Assembly (NCBI RefSeq): GCF_932526225.1
Contig: NC_064037.1
Location: forward strand, 5,909,703-5,973,702
Direction of reading: 5' to 3'
Length of the DNA: 64,000 nucleotides
Source of the DNA: Nematostella vectensis
Taxonomy: Eukaryota > Cnidaria > Anthozoa > Actiniaria > Edwardsiidae
Numbering within the stretch: the stretch's first letter is position 1; each line of letters begins with the position of its first letter. The notes below the pieces were generated by a model. It saw only the letters and a list, made by a program, of their open reading frames with translations, ran no database searches and was not told the origin of the DNA. Positions 1-12,261 of the stretch are shown here, piece after piece. The translations under genes were made by a program, and so were the position numbers.

Positions 1-3000
1 AATACTGAGCTTTTGAGTAAAGCATTTACAGATGAATAGGGAAAAAGCGGAAAGCAAACAGTGTCAATAGATTTGTTTGTGTAAGGTATTTGAAACAGAG
101 TGATATGTAAACATGGGGCGCAAGGCGCACGTTTGGCTGGGACGGCTCGCTGCCCCGTCACTTCGAACAATAAAAGTTATGTACTCTATTTTGGTCTATT
201 CGTAGTCATTCGGGCATGTCTCGACTGTCCACCGTTATCTTCATTGTATTTGTACAGTAGTGTCACAGCGAGCGCGTGGCTTTAGATCAACGAGCGCGAA
301 TTTAGACCCGAGTTTTTGCGCACATAAAAGAATGATTTCTTGGTGGATTGGCGGGCCTCCGTAGAAGCGCAATTCGAAGCGCACTTGTTATTTTGCTCCA
401 CTGCGAGCGAGGAATGGCCGGAGGGCATAAACAGAGTGCGAAAAATACAGGACAATGGGCACTCAAGCTCCTAGCAACATATGCAGCCTATTCGCAGATC
501 CATAGACAGGTGGTGGCGATGTGTCACGCGTCGAACCAGCGAATGGTAATACCTACTCGGCTAGGCCTGGCGCGTGAGGCCTATGGCATATTAATAACTA
601 TTTGCTTTTAATGCTGTTTTGCCTTGACAGTAGCGTACCATGAAACCCGCCTTGCGCGCCGCCCAGAATGTTCGATGCCACTCAAGCAGTTTTTATCCGA
701 CGCCGTCTCTTGAATTTCTTATTTTGTTTTCTTGTGCCCGAGATGACCCAAAATGTGTGGGTGGGAGGGAGAGGAGTGATTAATTGTTATCAGAAGTGTC
801 AGGCCGCCGAGTTTCTCTTGTGCTTACTTAGTGGACATTAAGATGTCTCTGTTTGTTGCTTCAGGGTTGACTCAAACAAAGGCTCGTGGTTCGAATTGAG
901 AAAACTACGTTGGACATCTAGCGCGTCGCACATCCTAGACTAGCATGCTGTTTAACTAGCTTTTTCGCTTTGAAAAAGGTTGGTGCCAAATTGCTTGACG
1001 ACTGGCAGCGGCCATTTATAAAGCTTAATGCAAAGCGAGGAATTAACACTCATTTTCATTTGTAACAAAGATTTGTATTAAACATTGAGCAACGACGAAG
1101 ATTAGAACGACAGGAGGCACAGACAATGAGGACCCAGCATCCTAACTACCCAGTTATAATTCAGCCCTTTCAATTCAAACACTAAAAAGAATACCGATAA
1201 TAGTCTGATATCACCCTTTGCTGAAATGGCGAAGACTTATAATGATATTGTTTGAGTCAGTGGCGCGCGATAATGCGAAATAAGAACTGTCAGTGTCCAC
1301 TCGTCCCATGACCGAGTTTTTATAATTTATGCCTTCAAGAAATGTTCGATTTCCACGCAAAAATCACATCTTACACTCTACCAAAGACTATCATATATTT
1401 GCCTTGAAATTATAAATTTTCTTGGTTTAATGACTTATTCTTTTGACAGGACAGAACAAAAGAGATTTTAGATCGCTGTTGCCATTTTGGCCAGAAAAGG
1501 TTTTTGGCGAGTGAATTAATTATTCAGGCTTCTGTATAGATCCTGTTAGTGCATTCAATAATTCATTCTCATCTGGAAAGCCTCTTTTACTTGTTAGATA
1601 CTAATTCTCTAATGCTTTACTCTATTAAAGACTCTACATATATTTTGCCAAAAGTTATTAATTCCCGATCGCGATTATTTAGAAAAGTCTCACTTGCTGA
1701 TGGTTTTTCGTTGGGGAAATTGATTTATTTAATAGGCTAATACAATATGGCAGTCTATTTGAATAAAAAAAATCTATGTAATGATATATTGAATTTCCGC
1801 ATCTCCCCCTTTTCATGCACTTCCCAGTTTATCCATAAACTAATTCGGATATGTCGAAAACAATCGCAAGAAAAACTGCAGAATGAATGTGCATCCTTAT
1901 AAATCTCCTTTTGGTTTGTCCCATAAAGCACTTTGAATCCACAAGAACCCCTCTCACAAACACTTGAGCGACAAAACCTACTGTCTATCCTGGAACTGAA
2001 ACCGTCTTGCATAAGACACTCGGGACCTATTGAACACAGCTCAGACAAAATGTCTGAAAAACCCTTTTCTGCAAAAAAGAAAATCCCCCAACAAAACACA
2101 TTAAAAGATCGGAGATTATGACTTTCACGAACATCCTGCGAGCATATAACACAAACCAAACTAAAACGGAACTAGAATAGATTTCGCAATACGAATATTT
2201 TCACCCATAATATTCTATTAACGGTATTCCTATTTTTCTTAGGATCTTTTTATCATTGAAGATTAAGCGCAGTTTACCAAACGGGTGTAAATATTTCGTG
2301 TGTGTGTTCTACTTTCCCATGGGTACGATAATGTAGCGATGTGCGATAAGCGCATGCGAGATAATCGCGAAACCTCCAAATGATGGTGTGCATAGACGCC
2401 ACTTAACGACGTCTTTCAAAAGACAACTGGAAACAACAAAAATCAACCAAACAGAAGCCTGATTATTTTAGGGAAGCACCGCGGCTTTGCGCTTCGATGC
2501 GTCGCGTGAAATGGACGAGAAAGACGAGCCGATGTAATGGCGAGAAGTCCGAGTAGTTAGCCGCGATATCAAAAAAGATAACTAAATAAATATTCCTCTC
2601 CGTCGTCCTGTAGCAGCGACTAGTTTGCCGGAACTAATGTCCTTGCACCTCACGCGCGCTGAAAAAGAGTCACATAATATTTCGCGTTTGTAGCCTTCAT
2701 TTACTCTCTTTATTTGCTCGAATCACGATTTTCAATCCTGGTAGTTAGTTGGCCGGAAGCCAAAGAAGTTAGGCCAAAATATCACTTTTCTCTGTACTCA
2801 GTCCTAACACACTACCACCGTCAAAATAATCAATCAACCGCCCGGTAAAAGCACCGTCGTCTGATTGCACTACTGATTCTTAGGGAGCTCGCCTGTGGGC
2901 CCTCTTTTAAAATGTTTTGTACTGACAACCCTTAAAGATCCTATTAACTATTTGTTCGGCAAGGACTCTATATTAATCTTGGCTGTCACAGTTTTGTATA

Positions 3001-5490
3001 AAAAGCGCTGATAACATATGGAAAACAATGGCGGGATCGTCCGCTGCGATTGGCTAGTGGTCCTGGGGCAACAGCTGATCCGCGCTCCACGGCCAAATAC
3101 TCCATCGTAGCGATATCACAAAACCCTTAACATCAAACATAAGACGCGCAAAGTGGTACCAATAGCCTTTAGGAGAGAAAGCGTCAACAATTATTACGAG
3201 AAAGGCTCGATGGTCGAGTTCTAATTGTGAATTGTATTGCGCCACGACTGCTATTTTTAACGGACGCGCGCCAGTATCAGTTTGGGGCTCTCGGTATCTT
3301 ATTCAAAACATGCGTTTGTCAATCATTATTTAAGCATATTTTATAACTGAACCTAGAAAAAGTACCCTCCTGGTAGAGGCATTTTTTTTCAGCGAAATAC
3401 ACAGTAAAAAGAGACCTCTGCTTGCAGGATAAAGAGCATGTCAGTATGGGTTACGTGTCAATCAACACGCAGTGTGTGTCCTAACGGTCCTTCAACCGAA
3501 GGCAACCGTTGTACACAGACGCGTCCAGGATCGCCTTGGAGTTCGAGGAAAGATTCCGTGATAAAGCAAACGCAAAATAAACGCCGCGTCTACTTCTAGA
3601 ATATAAAGATGTAGATATTGTTTATTGATCTTGGAGCTTTAAAGATCGGGACAGTGTGCTAGTATTTTCAAAGGTGCTAGCATTTATAATCACATCCACT
3701 AACATTCACTCTGATATAAGTTGATTCTCATACAATAAAGATTTGTGAAGTCATATTTTTGTAGTATTCTACTACAAACATTACTTTTAGGTGCATTTCT
3801 GCCTGTCGTTCTTTTGGTAAAGGACGATGTACGTATTCTAACCCTATTTTGACTGAGAAGCTGTCCATGCAGTTTTTTACGAACCCGCCAAACAGCTGCT
3901 AATAGGCATCTTCAGATCAACTATATTCTCTATTTAAAATGCTACTAAAGATGCTGGCTAGCTTCAAAATACATGCCGTCCACTTATTTTTATTTTCGTT
4001 GCATTTACTGGCTCGTACTATAGTAATAAGAACCGTTCTATAGTCTTATATATTTGTGGACTTGGTTTTTTTAAAGTTGCTCAAAAAAGGTGTACCAAAA
4101 TATAGGGTAAATTAGAACGGACGCTATTTGCTTGCTAAGCTGTGGACTTTGCCTCTTCCTGTCAAATCATTTGTAGGTTGATTGAAGCTGTATTAATCTT
4201 AGAAGTCTTTTTCGAGAGAGTTCTCTAACAACTGCACACAGGCCGTTATACCTGAAGTATTCCCTAATTTATAGCCGCCCCTTTAAGAAGGAAGCGGCCT
4301 TTATGGCAGTAACAGGATGTTCACCAACTGTCCTGTAAGCTTTATGATCAGGTGTATTTTTGATAGGTCATTAAAACTAGGACACTATTTTCTCACAGAC
4401 TCATGCGCCGCCAGTTGTGTTTACGATAGACAGGCATCCTTAGCAGCAGTAACAAGCTCAGTAACCAACTCATTACAAAAAGATCATAGTCCGAGATACG
4501 GAACTTTGGAATGGATGCTAGCGGTGCTACAACAAGTCTCAATAGCTTTGATCTTCTAGTCTCATTTATGTAGGCTCTCGGACTTAGATTATAGGAGTCT
4601 GCTGAGAAAAACCTTTGAGAAATAGATATATTGTTTTGGACTTGGAACGAGGTACTTTTGTAGCCCGCACAAAATTAAAAGCGAATAAGCGCAAACTTGC
4701 TATAAGGGATAAGGATTTAATATCCACGTCCAAATCTTGTTGACCAGCTTAGTCTTGACAATAACAACCAGCAAAGGTAAGGCAGCACACTGACACAAGA
4801 TCATGCTCCGATAGGAACAACTCCAATCTCTCCAAGAAACTCCTTAAGTCAAGGGTACTATAATTTATCTTTTAGAAATTTATCTTTTCTCTTCCTATGC
4901 CAGTGCTTCGGGGGAAACTGTTCACTTCACCCATCTCTTAATTGATGTCTATTATCGTATTATATCTTGCTCCTCTCCACTGGATGGTCCCTTCCCTCTT
5001 CCCCTGACTGCCAGGTGTTTTCCTGCTATCGGATCAAAAAAAGAAAAAAGTACCTATCCTGCTTAGTATTCCAATACCTGTGCCAAGCACTTTTACTCGT
5101 ATAATATACTTAAGGGGATCTATGATATTTTTTTTAATCAAAATAGTAATCCAAATGTCATGATTAAAAAAATACGGCTTAAAAGCACTGCTCTGACGCC
5201 ACGGGTGATTTTTATGACAAGAAAGAGTTGCTTTTAATGTAATTCTTCTTCATTTAAAATACAGAAATAAATCAAATTAGGAAATTGTGTCTCTCTTCTG
5301 GTAATAGAGGGAGTTGCTTTTACCATCCTTCCTTTGATTTCATTTCCTGAATCATCTATCTTAAGGGTGTGTGGTATCTATATAGCGATTAATCATAACC
5401 ATCATCTGAATCCCAGCATCCGAATCCCATCTAGCTGGACAGAGAAGGCCTGGGATAGCCTCCTCCTTGGTCGAAAATAACAGAGAGCGG
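1..5490. other. No gene recognised; AT-rich intergenic sequence
   Basis: Open frames here are short (under about 135 codons), have no recognisable domain and no coherent splice structure. I see no convincing tRNA, rRNA or transposon protein. It may be the flank of a gene outside the window. Confidence 0.5.
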
Positions 5491-5495
5491 GGGTT

Positions 5496-5594
5496 AAGGG
5501 GAGCGAGGGATATGGATTTGAGGGGAGCGAGGGATATGGATTTGAGGGGAGCAAGGGATATGGATTTGAGGGGAGCAAGGGATATGGATTTGAC
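5496..5594. repeat. 24-bp minisatellite, about 4 copies
   Basis: Four near-identical 24-bp units (core GGGGAGCGAGGGATATGGAT) differ mainly at a G/A position, and a fifth degenerate unit lies near 5620. Because 24 is divisible by 3 the array leaves artificial open frames on the minus strand; these are not treated as genes. Confidence 0.9.
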
Positions 5595-6292
5595 CGAAAA
5601 AATGAGAACGTGAGAAAAGGGGAGCGAGGAATATGAAATTGTAATTGATAAACAGTAAAAAAATAAAATAATTCGGGGACATGGCCGAGAATCGAACCTA
5701 GTATAGATCCGGTAAAATGAGAAAAAATAGACCATACTTCCAGACATGCGCTGGGACACCGTATGGCAGCATAAAGCTTTACGGCTAAGCTGGAGATTTC
5801 GGCACCAGCACCGCTATCTAGCGAACGGTACAACACAAAGGGACCTGAGGTAACCGCGCATTTATGGGGAGGCAATAACCAGGATCCCAGGCCTATCTTA
5901 GTCGGTAACGCCACGCACAGCTCGCTGAGATATAGACTGAAAAATATCGGGGTCTTTTTTATGCTTGCGTCTCATGGGAATAGGTGTGTTGCTATAGTTA
6001 GTGATGTCGTCATCATGTGCATCACACTGTAAGTCTAGGTCTACATTGCTGCCTTTAGCCTTTGTACTCCTTTGTCCAGTCACGCACGTGCATAAGACAT
6101 TTTTTGTACCCAGAACAAAAGCAGCAAGCTACATTGAAATGCACGCAATCTAGGATGCTTTGTGTTCTTAGGTTTTAGAAAATACTGTAATTAAACCTCT
6201 CGTTAGCTACTCTCCTCGAAATTCTTAGAGGCATCTCAACTGTAGAGTCTCACACTTGAAGCGTAGAGTCTCGCGCGTTGTGACGACGCTGT

Positions 6293-6492
6293 AATAAAAT
6301 AAAATAAAATAAAATAAAATAAAATAAAATAAAATAAAATAAAATAAAATAAAATAAAATAAAATAAAATAAAATAAAATAAAATAAAATAAAATAAAAT
6401 AAAATAAAATAAAATAAAATAAAATAAAATAAAATAAAATAAAATAAAATAAAATAAAATAAAATAAAATAAAATAAAATAAAATAAAATAA
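6293..6492. repeat. (AAAAT)n microsatellite, about 40 copies
   Basis: A nearly perfect pentanucleotide array of about 200 bp. The minus-strand open frame through it, a repeating F-Y-F-I-L pattern, is an artefact. Confidence 0.98.
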
Positions 6493-6499
6493 CTTGACG

Positions 6500-7339
6500 C
6501 ACTTTGTTATAAAATCTGAAGCACCCAGAGATTTTGATCGTAGTATTCGACGAATAAATAGTTCTACAGAAAGCTTAGTTGTGTTTAGTTCCTATTGTTG
6601 TTTACAATAAAGATCACGTTAAATATTACCAGATCTGAAATTCAATTCTGATTTTCTTTCAGAATCGCAAAATATGGCGCTTTAGACATAAATACACCCA
6701 CTCCCAAAATCTATGAAAGGCCATTCGCACTCAAGCTTTGATAAAACGGATATTCTAGTTTATTACAAAATGTGCAAGAAAATTTTTATTACATTACATT
6801 CTACGTTGTTCAGTCAAGGCTATATTTCTTGATGCCAATTTGCTCTCTATTGCTCCCCCTTGTTCTCATTTTTTGGTCAATTCCGTACCCCTTGCTCACC
6901 CTCGCTTACCTATTGCTCATCCCTTTTCGGATATCTTTGTATTTAATCAATCCAGATATAAGGTTTACTACGATATTCAATGTTGATAATAAGATAAAGG
7001 AACCGAGAGCAATGAATCGAAACGAAGAATTCCAGAGGAATAAAGTGAAGTACCAAGCACAGGCAAAACGTTTAAAAAAAAAAGACAAAAATGCATGTTC
7101 ACCCTTGCTCTATGGAGCAAGAGTAAAAAAAAACATAGGCAATCAATGATATGTCCCATGCCTTCATAGCGGAGCCAGTGCGGCCGCAGGCTGCGCTCGG
7201 AGCTCCATAAAGGTATAGAAATTGGTCATAAACTAAACATAAACTAAGAAGTGGTGATTGGGAGGAGGTCCAGCATTTCATTACGGTGGGAGAAATAGCT
7301 GAGATAAAATGAAATCCAGCCTGAACCGTGCATTTCAAT
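6500..7339. other. No gene recognised
   Basis: AT-rich sequence with short overlapping open frames on both strands and no domain. It lies just beyond the 3' end of the adjacent minus-strand retrotransposon. Confidence 0.4.
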
Positions 7340-10300
7340 CAAGTTACACACATGCATACATGCATACATACTTTTTATTTGGTCCTTATACAGATTGTGT
7401 ACATTGGATGAGTTCCAAATAAAATTAAGATAGTTTCACATGCGATGAAGGACTACAACGTTAATGTGCTTCGTAACGCAGTGATTTCGGCAATAAAATT
7501 TTGCTATTATTTTTTGAAGTTTTGTAGGTGGATTAATGAGGAGGAAGAGGTCATTTCCTGACATCCGATTAACATTAATGTTTGTTGCCATGTGTATGTT
7601 TGTGAAAAATTCGGCTCTTTCATCACAAAATTTGGGGCATCTTGTCAGGAAATGAACCTCATTCTCCACCTCACCGGAAGCGCAAATGGTGCATATCCTC
7701 TCATTTGCTCTTTTGTAAGGTTTTCGATAACGCGCAGCTTCGATTTCGAGCTTATAATTACTAATTCGCAGTTTTGTCAGCGCGATTCTGTGGTTTGTAT
7801 TGGTGACCTGGCTGATATATGTTTCAAATTCGTATGTTGTTTTGAATATTTTATAGATTCTAAGTTTATTTTTTTGGTTGGATTCTTTTCTTATGTCATC
7901 ATGTATGTCGCCGAACCATGTCTGTAACTCAACGTCTTGTATTCTTTGTTTTATTAACTTTTCAATTGCATTAAAATTACCAGTTATTAGATTTTAGCAT
8001 TCCCATATATCTCCCAGCCCATTTCGATTGAGCCAGTCTTTTATTTTATAACTCCAGAAGGCTTTGTTGTCTGCCTCCTTAATCCAGTTGTATGCAGTTT
8101 TCGAAAGTTTTTGCATTTAGTTTACATTAGATAATTTCAGCCATAATTTTAAAGATCCCATTTTTGCCTTTGTTCTAATGGGAAGCCTTCCAAGTTCGGC
8201 TCTGAATGCGTTAAACTTGCACCTTTACCAACGCAGAGCAACATTTTACATAACTTTATATAAACTTGTTCTATTGGCTCTTTTTCATTTGTAGCGGTTC
8301 CCATACCCCAAACCTCACTCCCATACAGTAGAATGGGGGCTATCAGCGTATCGAATAGCTTCATTGTGAGTTTAGGATCATCTCTAAAGTAGTCTCCTAA
8401 TTCTTTTCTCAATTTGTAGAGTGCTTTCATGACTGTCTTTTTGAGCTCTTGTTTTGCCAGAGCAAAATTTCCAAATGCCGATAAATGAAGTCCGAGAAAT
8501 TTGTATGACTTGACATTTTCGAGTCTGACATGATTGATGTAAAACGGGATGTTGTTCATTGTTTTACCGTTGTTGTTGAAAATGAGAATTTTTGTTTTCT
8601 TAATATTAACCTTCAGGTCTGTTTGCTTGCAAAAATGTTGGACCTTGTCGAGATAGTTTTGGAGTCCTTTTTCCGATTTTGAGAAAATGACAAGATCATC
8701 TGCATAAAGCAAACAACTTAGAGGTTTGCCGTTGATATTAATATCGTCTACGTTGCAAGTGTCTAGCTGCTCAGGAAGGTCGTGTACATATAAATAACAG
8801 CGTTGGGCTAAGTACAGCCCTGTTTCACATCTACAAGGCACTTGAATGAAGGTGTTAATAAATTATTGATTTTCACGGCCGATTTATCATTTGAGTACAT
8901 CGACGAAACGACTTCATAAAACTTGCCGTTAACTCCAACATTTTTTAGTTTATCGAGGAGTTTGTGACGCGGAATTCAATCAAACGCCTTTTGAAAATCT
9001 ATGAAACAAGTAAAAAGTAAATTACGTTTCTTTTTAGGTTTACTTTTTACATATTTATGTATTATTGATTTCAAGATAAAAATGCTATCGATTGTTCCGT
9101 GGTTTTTCCGGAAACCTCCTTGTTCTTCCTTAATTATTCCCTCTTGAATAAGGAAATCAGATAGTCTTCTATTTAGAATCGATGTGAATAGTTGCCCGAG
9201 TGACGAGAGTAGTGTAATGCCCCTGTAGTTTTCTGCTTTTGCTGGGTCCTCCTTTTTATAAATAGGGACAATTAATCCTACGTTCCATAGGGCGGGATAT
9301 TTTCCGCTAGTCAGGATTCTGTTGAATAACACTTGAAAGTGCTTGTTTAAATGCTCCTTTCCTAATACCGGGCGATTTTTTGTTTTTTAGCTTTTGGATT
9401 GACGATTCAACCTCTTTCACCGATATGGGATAATCGAGGGGGCCGGGCTTCCCTGTTTGTGTCTTCCCTAACAATGTTTTCGTGGGTGTTTATGTCCTTT
9501 GGGTCGTTCAGATTTTTGAAATGGTTGTAAAAATCGGTTTCGCTCACTTCGTTTGAGTTGTTTTGTTTTGGTTTGCCGATGTTAAAAACTTGCTTTAGAT
9601 TTTTCCATGCTGTTTTTGTGTCTTCTAGGTGAATATTTTTTAGTTATTTTTTAGTTTTAATGTGCGTCTGTTTTTTCCGTCGGCATAGTTTTTTGAACAA
9701 CTTTTTCTTTGTATGCATTAGCACTCGAGGTTCGGGATTATCTGGATTGTTGCACACTTGTTGTCCTAGTCACCGCAAGTTCTCTTTCTCTGTGTCACAT
9801 TCGAGATCCAACCAATTTTTGTTGCCGCTATCGTTATCGTTTTTTTATCTATTCCTATAGCGCAGTCCAGACTGCTTTGCTATATCAATTAGATGCTCAG
9901 TTAACGTTGTCGTCATTTCGTTAATGTTTTCATTGTTTTTTATTATGTCACCGATGTTTTGTTGGGTCTCGAACGTAATAGTTTTGTGAGTTTGTCTTTA
10001 ATTCTGTCGTCCCAGACCAACTGTTTATGCTTTGTTAAAACTATCCTTTCTCCCGGCTGTCCACCCAGTCTCTTTTTCGCGCGCGGAATTTCAATTCCAT
10101 ATGAGATTTGACAGTGATCTGAAAGGTGTGGCTTCAAGGGATGGACATTCATAAAACGTGTTTTCTCTAATAAATCAGCGTTTCCTATGACGTAATCAAC
10201 TAGGTTGCTGCCGTTATATTTAAAACATGTTTTTTTCCCAGTCAGGTCACCAATAACTCTCCCATTGAATATCCTAAGGTTAAAAGTAGTACAGGTATCT

Positions 10301-10940
10301 ATGAGAATTTTGCCCCTTGCATCGACCGTCTGGTTATCTTGGGAGTATCTTATGTGCTGGTTATCAATAATATAGTCATCAGGTAGAGCAAGGAAATTAT
10401 TCTGGTCAAAAGCAACAAACTCTTGGATATTTCCCGTCCTTGCATTTAAATCTCATTGCACCATCACTTCCCCCTTGTTAGAGAAGTTGAGAATATCTAC
10501 TTCAAGCTCGTCTAGAATGTCCTCGTTATTGGCTAAGTCCTTTGGGCTAAGATACACAGTTCCTATGAATATATCTTTTTGTAGTCGGACAAAATTTTTG
10601 TGTAGTTTAAGCCATATTACATTTTAATTTTTAGTTGGCATATAAGATCCTCCCTCTTTAATAGATCTATTTATATATACAGCTATTCCACCCGCGCAAC
10701 GGTTTCCGGTTTTGGGACGACATTTCATAAAGTGTCTAAAATTACTCAGATTTAAATCGGAATCAACATTGGCATGAGTGTCTGTTATGCCAAAAATATC
10801 GTGCTTGTCGATATAATTTTAACCTCTTGTAGTTTAAACTTATTACCTAAGTTTTTGCTTTGATGCCCGTGAATATTCCAGAAACCGAAACGTAAGAGTT
10901 TAGTCGGCGGCCGGGACAGTTGTTGACCTGGCATTTAAAA
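7340..10940 (-). mobile_element. Decayed non-LTR retrotransposon (LINE, CR1/L2/jockey-like)
   Basis: Read on the minus strand. The first domain is an APE-type endonuclease: its N-terminal FWNIHG-like motif is near 10.88 kb and its SDH motif near 10.1 kb. The reverse transcriptase follows: an FRKNHGT-like motif near 9.1 kb, FIDFQKAFD near 9.0 kb and the catalytic YADD box near 8.70 kb. The C-terminus has a CxxC...HFLxxCP zinc-knuckle-like motif near 7.64-7.70 kb. The 3' end (7340-7370) is a short (TATGCATG)n-like tail, as in CR1/L2-type elements. In-frame stops (right after the FIDFQKAFD motif and again near 8.82 kb) and frameshifts break the ORF into pieces, so this copy is dead. Ends are approximate; the clade is inferred from motif order and tail type. 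Confidence 0.88.
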
Positions 10941-11055
10941 TATAGTGCAAAGGACAAAGAAGTTAACTACTTACCCTGAACCAGTTGGCTATCTAGCAGC
11001 TAGCAGCTTGAAGCAGCTCATCCGGTAACTCACTTCTGGGCATCCGCGAGGAGAC

Positions 11056-11640
11056 TTGATCCTCCCGGTATCGCTGTGGTCCTCTCCATACGGAGCCCGA
11101 AGTGCCATTGTAGATCGCCTACTTTTTTTTGGATCGTGTTCATTTTTTAGGGGATCGCGCGTACATTTTTGGGGATCGCGCTCATTTTTTTTTTTTTTTT
11201 TGATCGCCTACACATTTTTTTCTCGACTTTTTTTCCCGACTTTTTTCTCGACTTTTTTCCCTACTTTTTTCTCGACTTTTTTCCCGACTTTTTTCTCGAC
11301 TGTTTTCTTGACTTTTTTTCTCGACTTTTCTCTCGACTTTTTGGTTTGGATCGGGTATTTACGGAGCCCGGGAAGTGCCATTGTAGATCGCCTACTTTTG
11401 TTTTTTGGATTGTGTTCATTTTTTAGGGGATCGCGCGTACATTTTTCGGGATCGCGCTCATTTTTTTTTGATCGCGTACATATTTTTTTCTCGACTTTTT
11501 TCCCGACTTTTTTCTCGACTTTTTTCCCGACTTTTTTCTGACTTTTTTCTCGACTTTTTTCCCGACTTTTTTTTCGACTTTTTTCCCGACTTTTTTCTCG
11601 AATTTTTTCTCGACTTCTTTTTTTTTTGTTTGGATCGGGT
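11056..11640. repeat. Duplicated low-complexity block with 12-bp (CTCGACTTTTTT-type) repeats
   Basis: A block of about 270 bp starting CGGAGCCCG...GTGCCATTGTAGATCGCC occurs twice (from about 11091 and from about 11361). Within each block, 11-13-bp units of the type CTCGAC/CCCGAC followed by T6-7 repeat many times. The Lys/Arg/Glu-rich (minus) and Phe-rich (plus) open frames come from this composition and are not called genes. Confidence 0.9.
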
Positions 11641-12200
11641 ATTCGTACCAAGACGCAGGGGCCTTATGTGGTTTGGTAGTTAGGTGGGTGTGATCATATG
11701 ATATGGTGATGTTGGAGGGTGATGGTGAAGGATGGCTAGTAAGGTAATGTAGAGTGGAGATGGTAGTAATGTAATTACGGTGAAAAGGTGGATAGGCTTA
11801 ACTCTAGTAGGTGGAGGAGGGTGGTGAAAAGATAAAGTGGGACTATAGAATAGGTTGTGGTAGTGTGTGGTGGGTAGGTGAAAAAGAAAAAATAATAATA
11901 TGGTGTGGTATGGAGATGGCTAATGGCTGTGGCGAAAAAAAGTGGTATGGTGTATAGGTATGAGTGGTGGTGAGGGAGATGTGGTGTAGATGAGGCTTAT
12001 AATTTAGCGTGATGGGTGTGTGTGTGTTACAATGGTAGTGGTGCGGAGGTCGATTTTAAATTGTGAGGTTATGGTGTAAATGTGGGTGATAATATATCGG
12101 TACCACGATACCCCGGTACCCCCCCCCCCCCCCCCCCCACCCCCCATACAGCGTAGAAGGGACAATGATCCCCGAGGGTAACGAGTGGCGGGAAATTCGA
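11641..12200. other. Purine-rich GGTGRTG-type low-complexity sequence and poly-C run
   Basis: Immediately upstream of TMEM214. It is rich in degenerate GGTGGTG/GATGGT runs and has a long C run at about 12119-12138. No gene is seen; it may be a nucleosome-poor promoter flank (inference). Confidence 0.5.
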
Positions 12201-12206
12201 ATACGT

Positions 12207-12212
12207 CACGTG
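12207..12212. promoter_or_regulatory. CACGTG E-box overlapping a CRE-like ACGTCA, upstream of TMEM214
   Basis: The sequence ATACGTCACGTGCT holds a palindromic CACGTG and a TGACGT (minus-strand) core about 50 bp before the chosen TMEM214 start codon. bZIP and bHLH factors use such cores, including in ER-stress promoters. Functional use here is only inferred. Confidence 0.3.
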
Positions 12213-12261
12213 CTACTTTCCCATGATGCTTTGCGAAGACGGTTTTGTGCAAGAGTTCAAA

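Noticed and set aside
1755-2159. 134-codon Cys/Phe-rich minus-strand frame
   Set aside because: Long for chance, but AT-rich, without a domain or neighbouring exons; left as unannotated.
5361-5914. Overlapping minus-strand frames of 132 and 170 codons
   Set aside because: They run through the 24-bp minisatellite, overlap each other in different frames, and show no domain.
6236-6502. 88-codon F-Y-F-I-L frame
   Set aside because: Product of the AAAAT microsatellite.
7592-7927. Plus-strand 111-codon frame
   Set aside because: Antisense to the C-terminal zinc-knuckle region of the minus-strand LINE.
11056-11683. Phe-rich and Lys/Arg-rich frames of 85-161 codons
   Set aside because: Composition artefact of CGAC-T6 repeats; several frames on both strands overlap.
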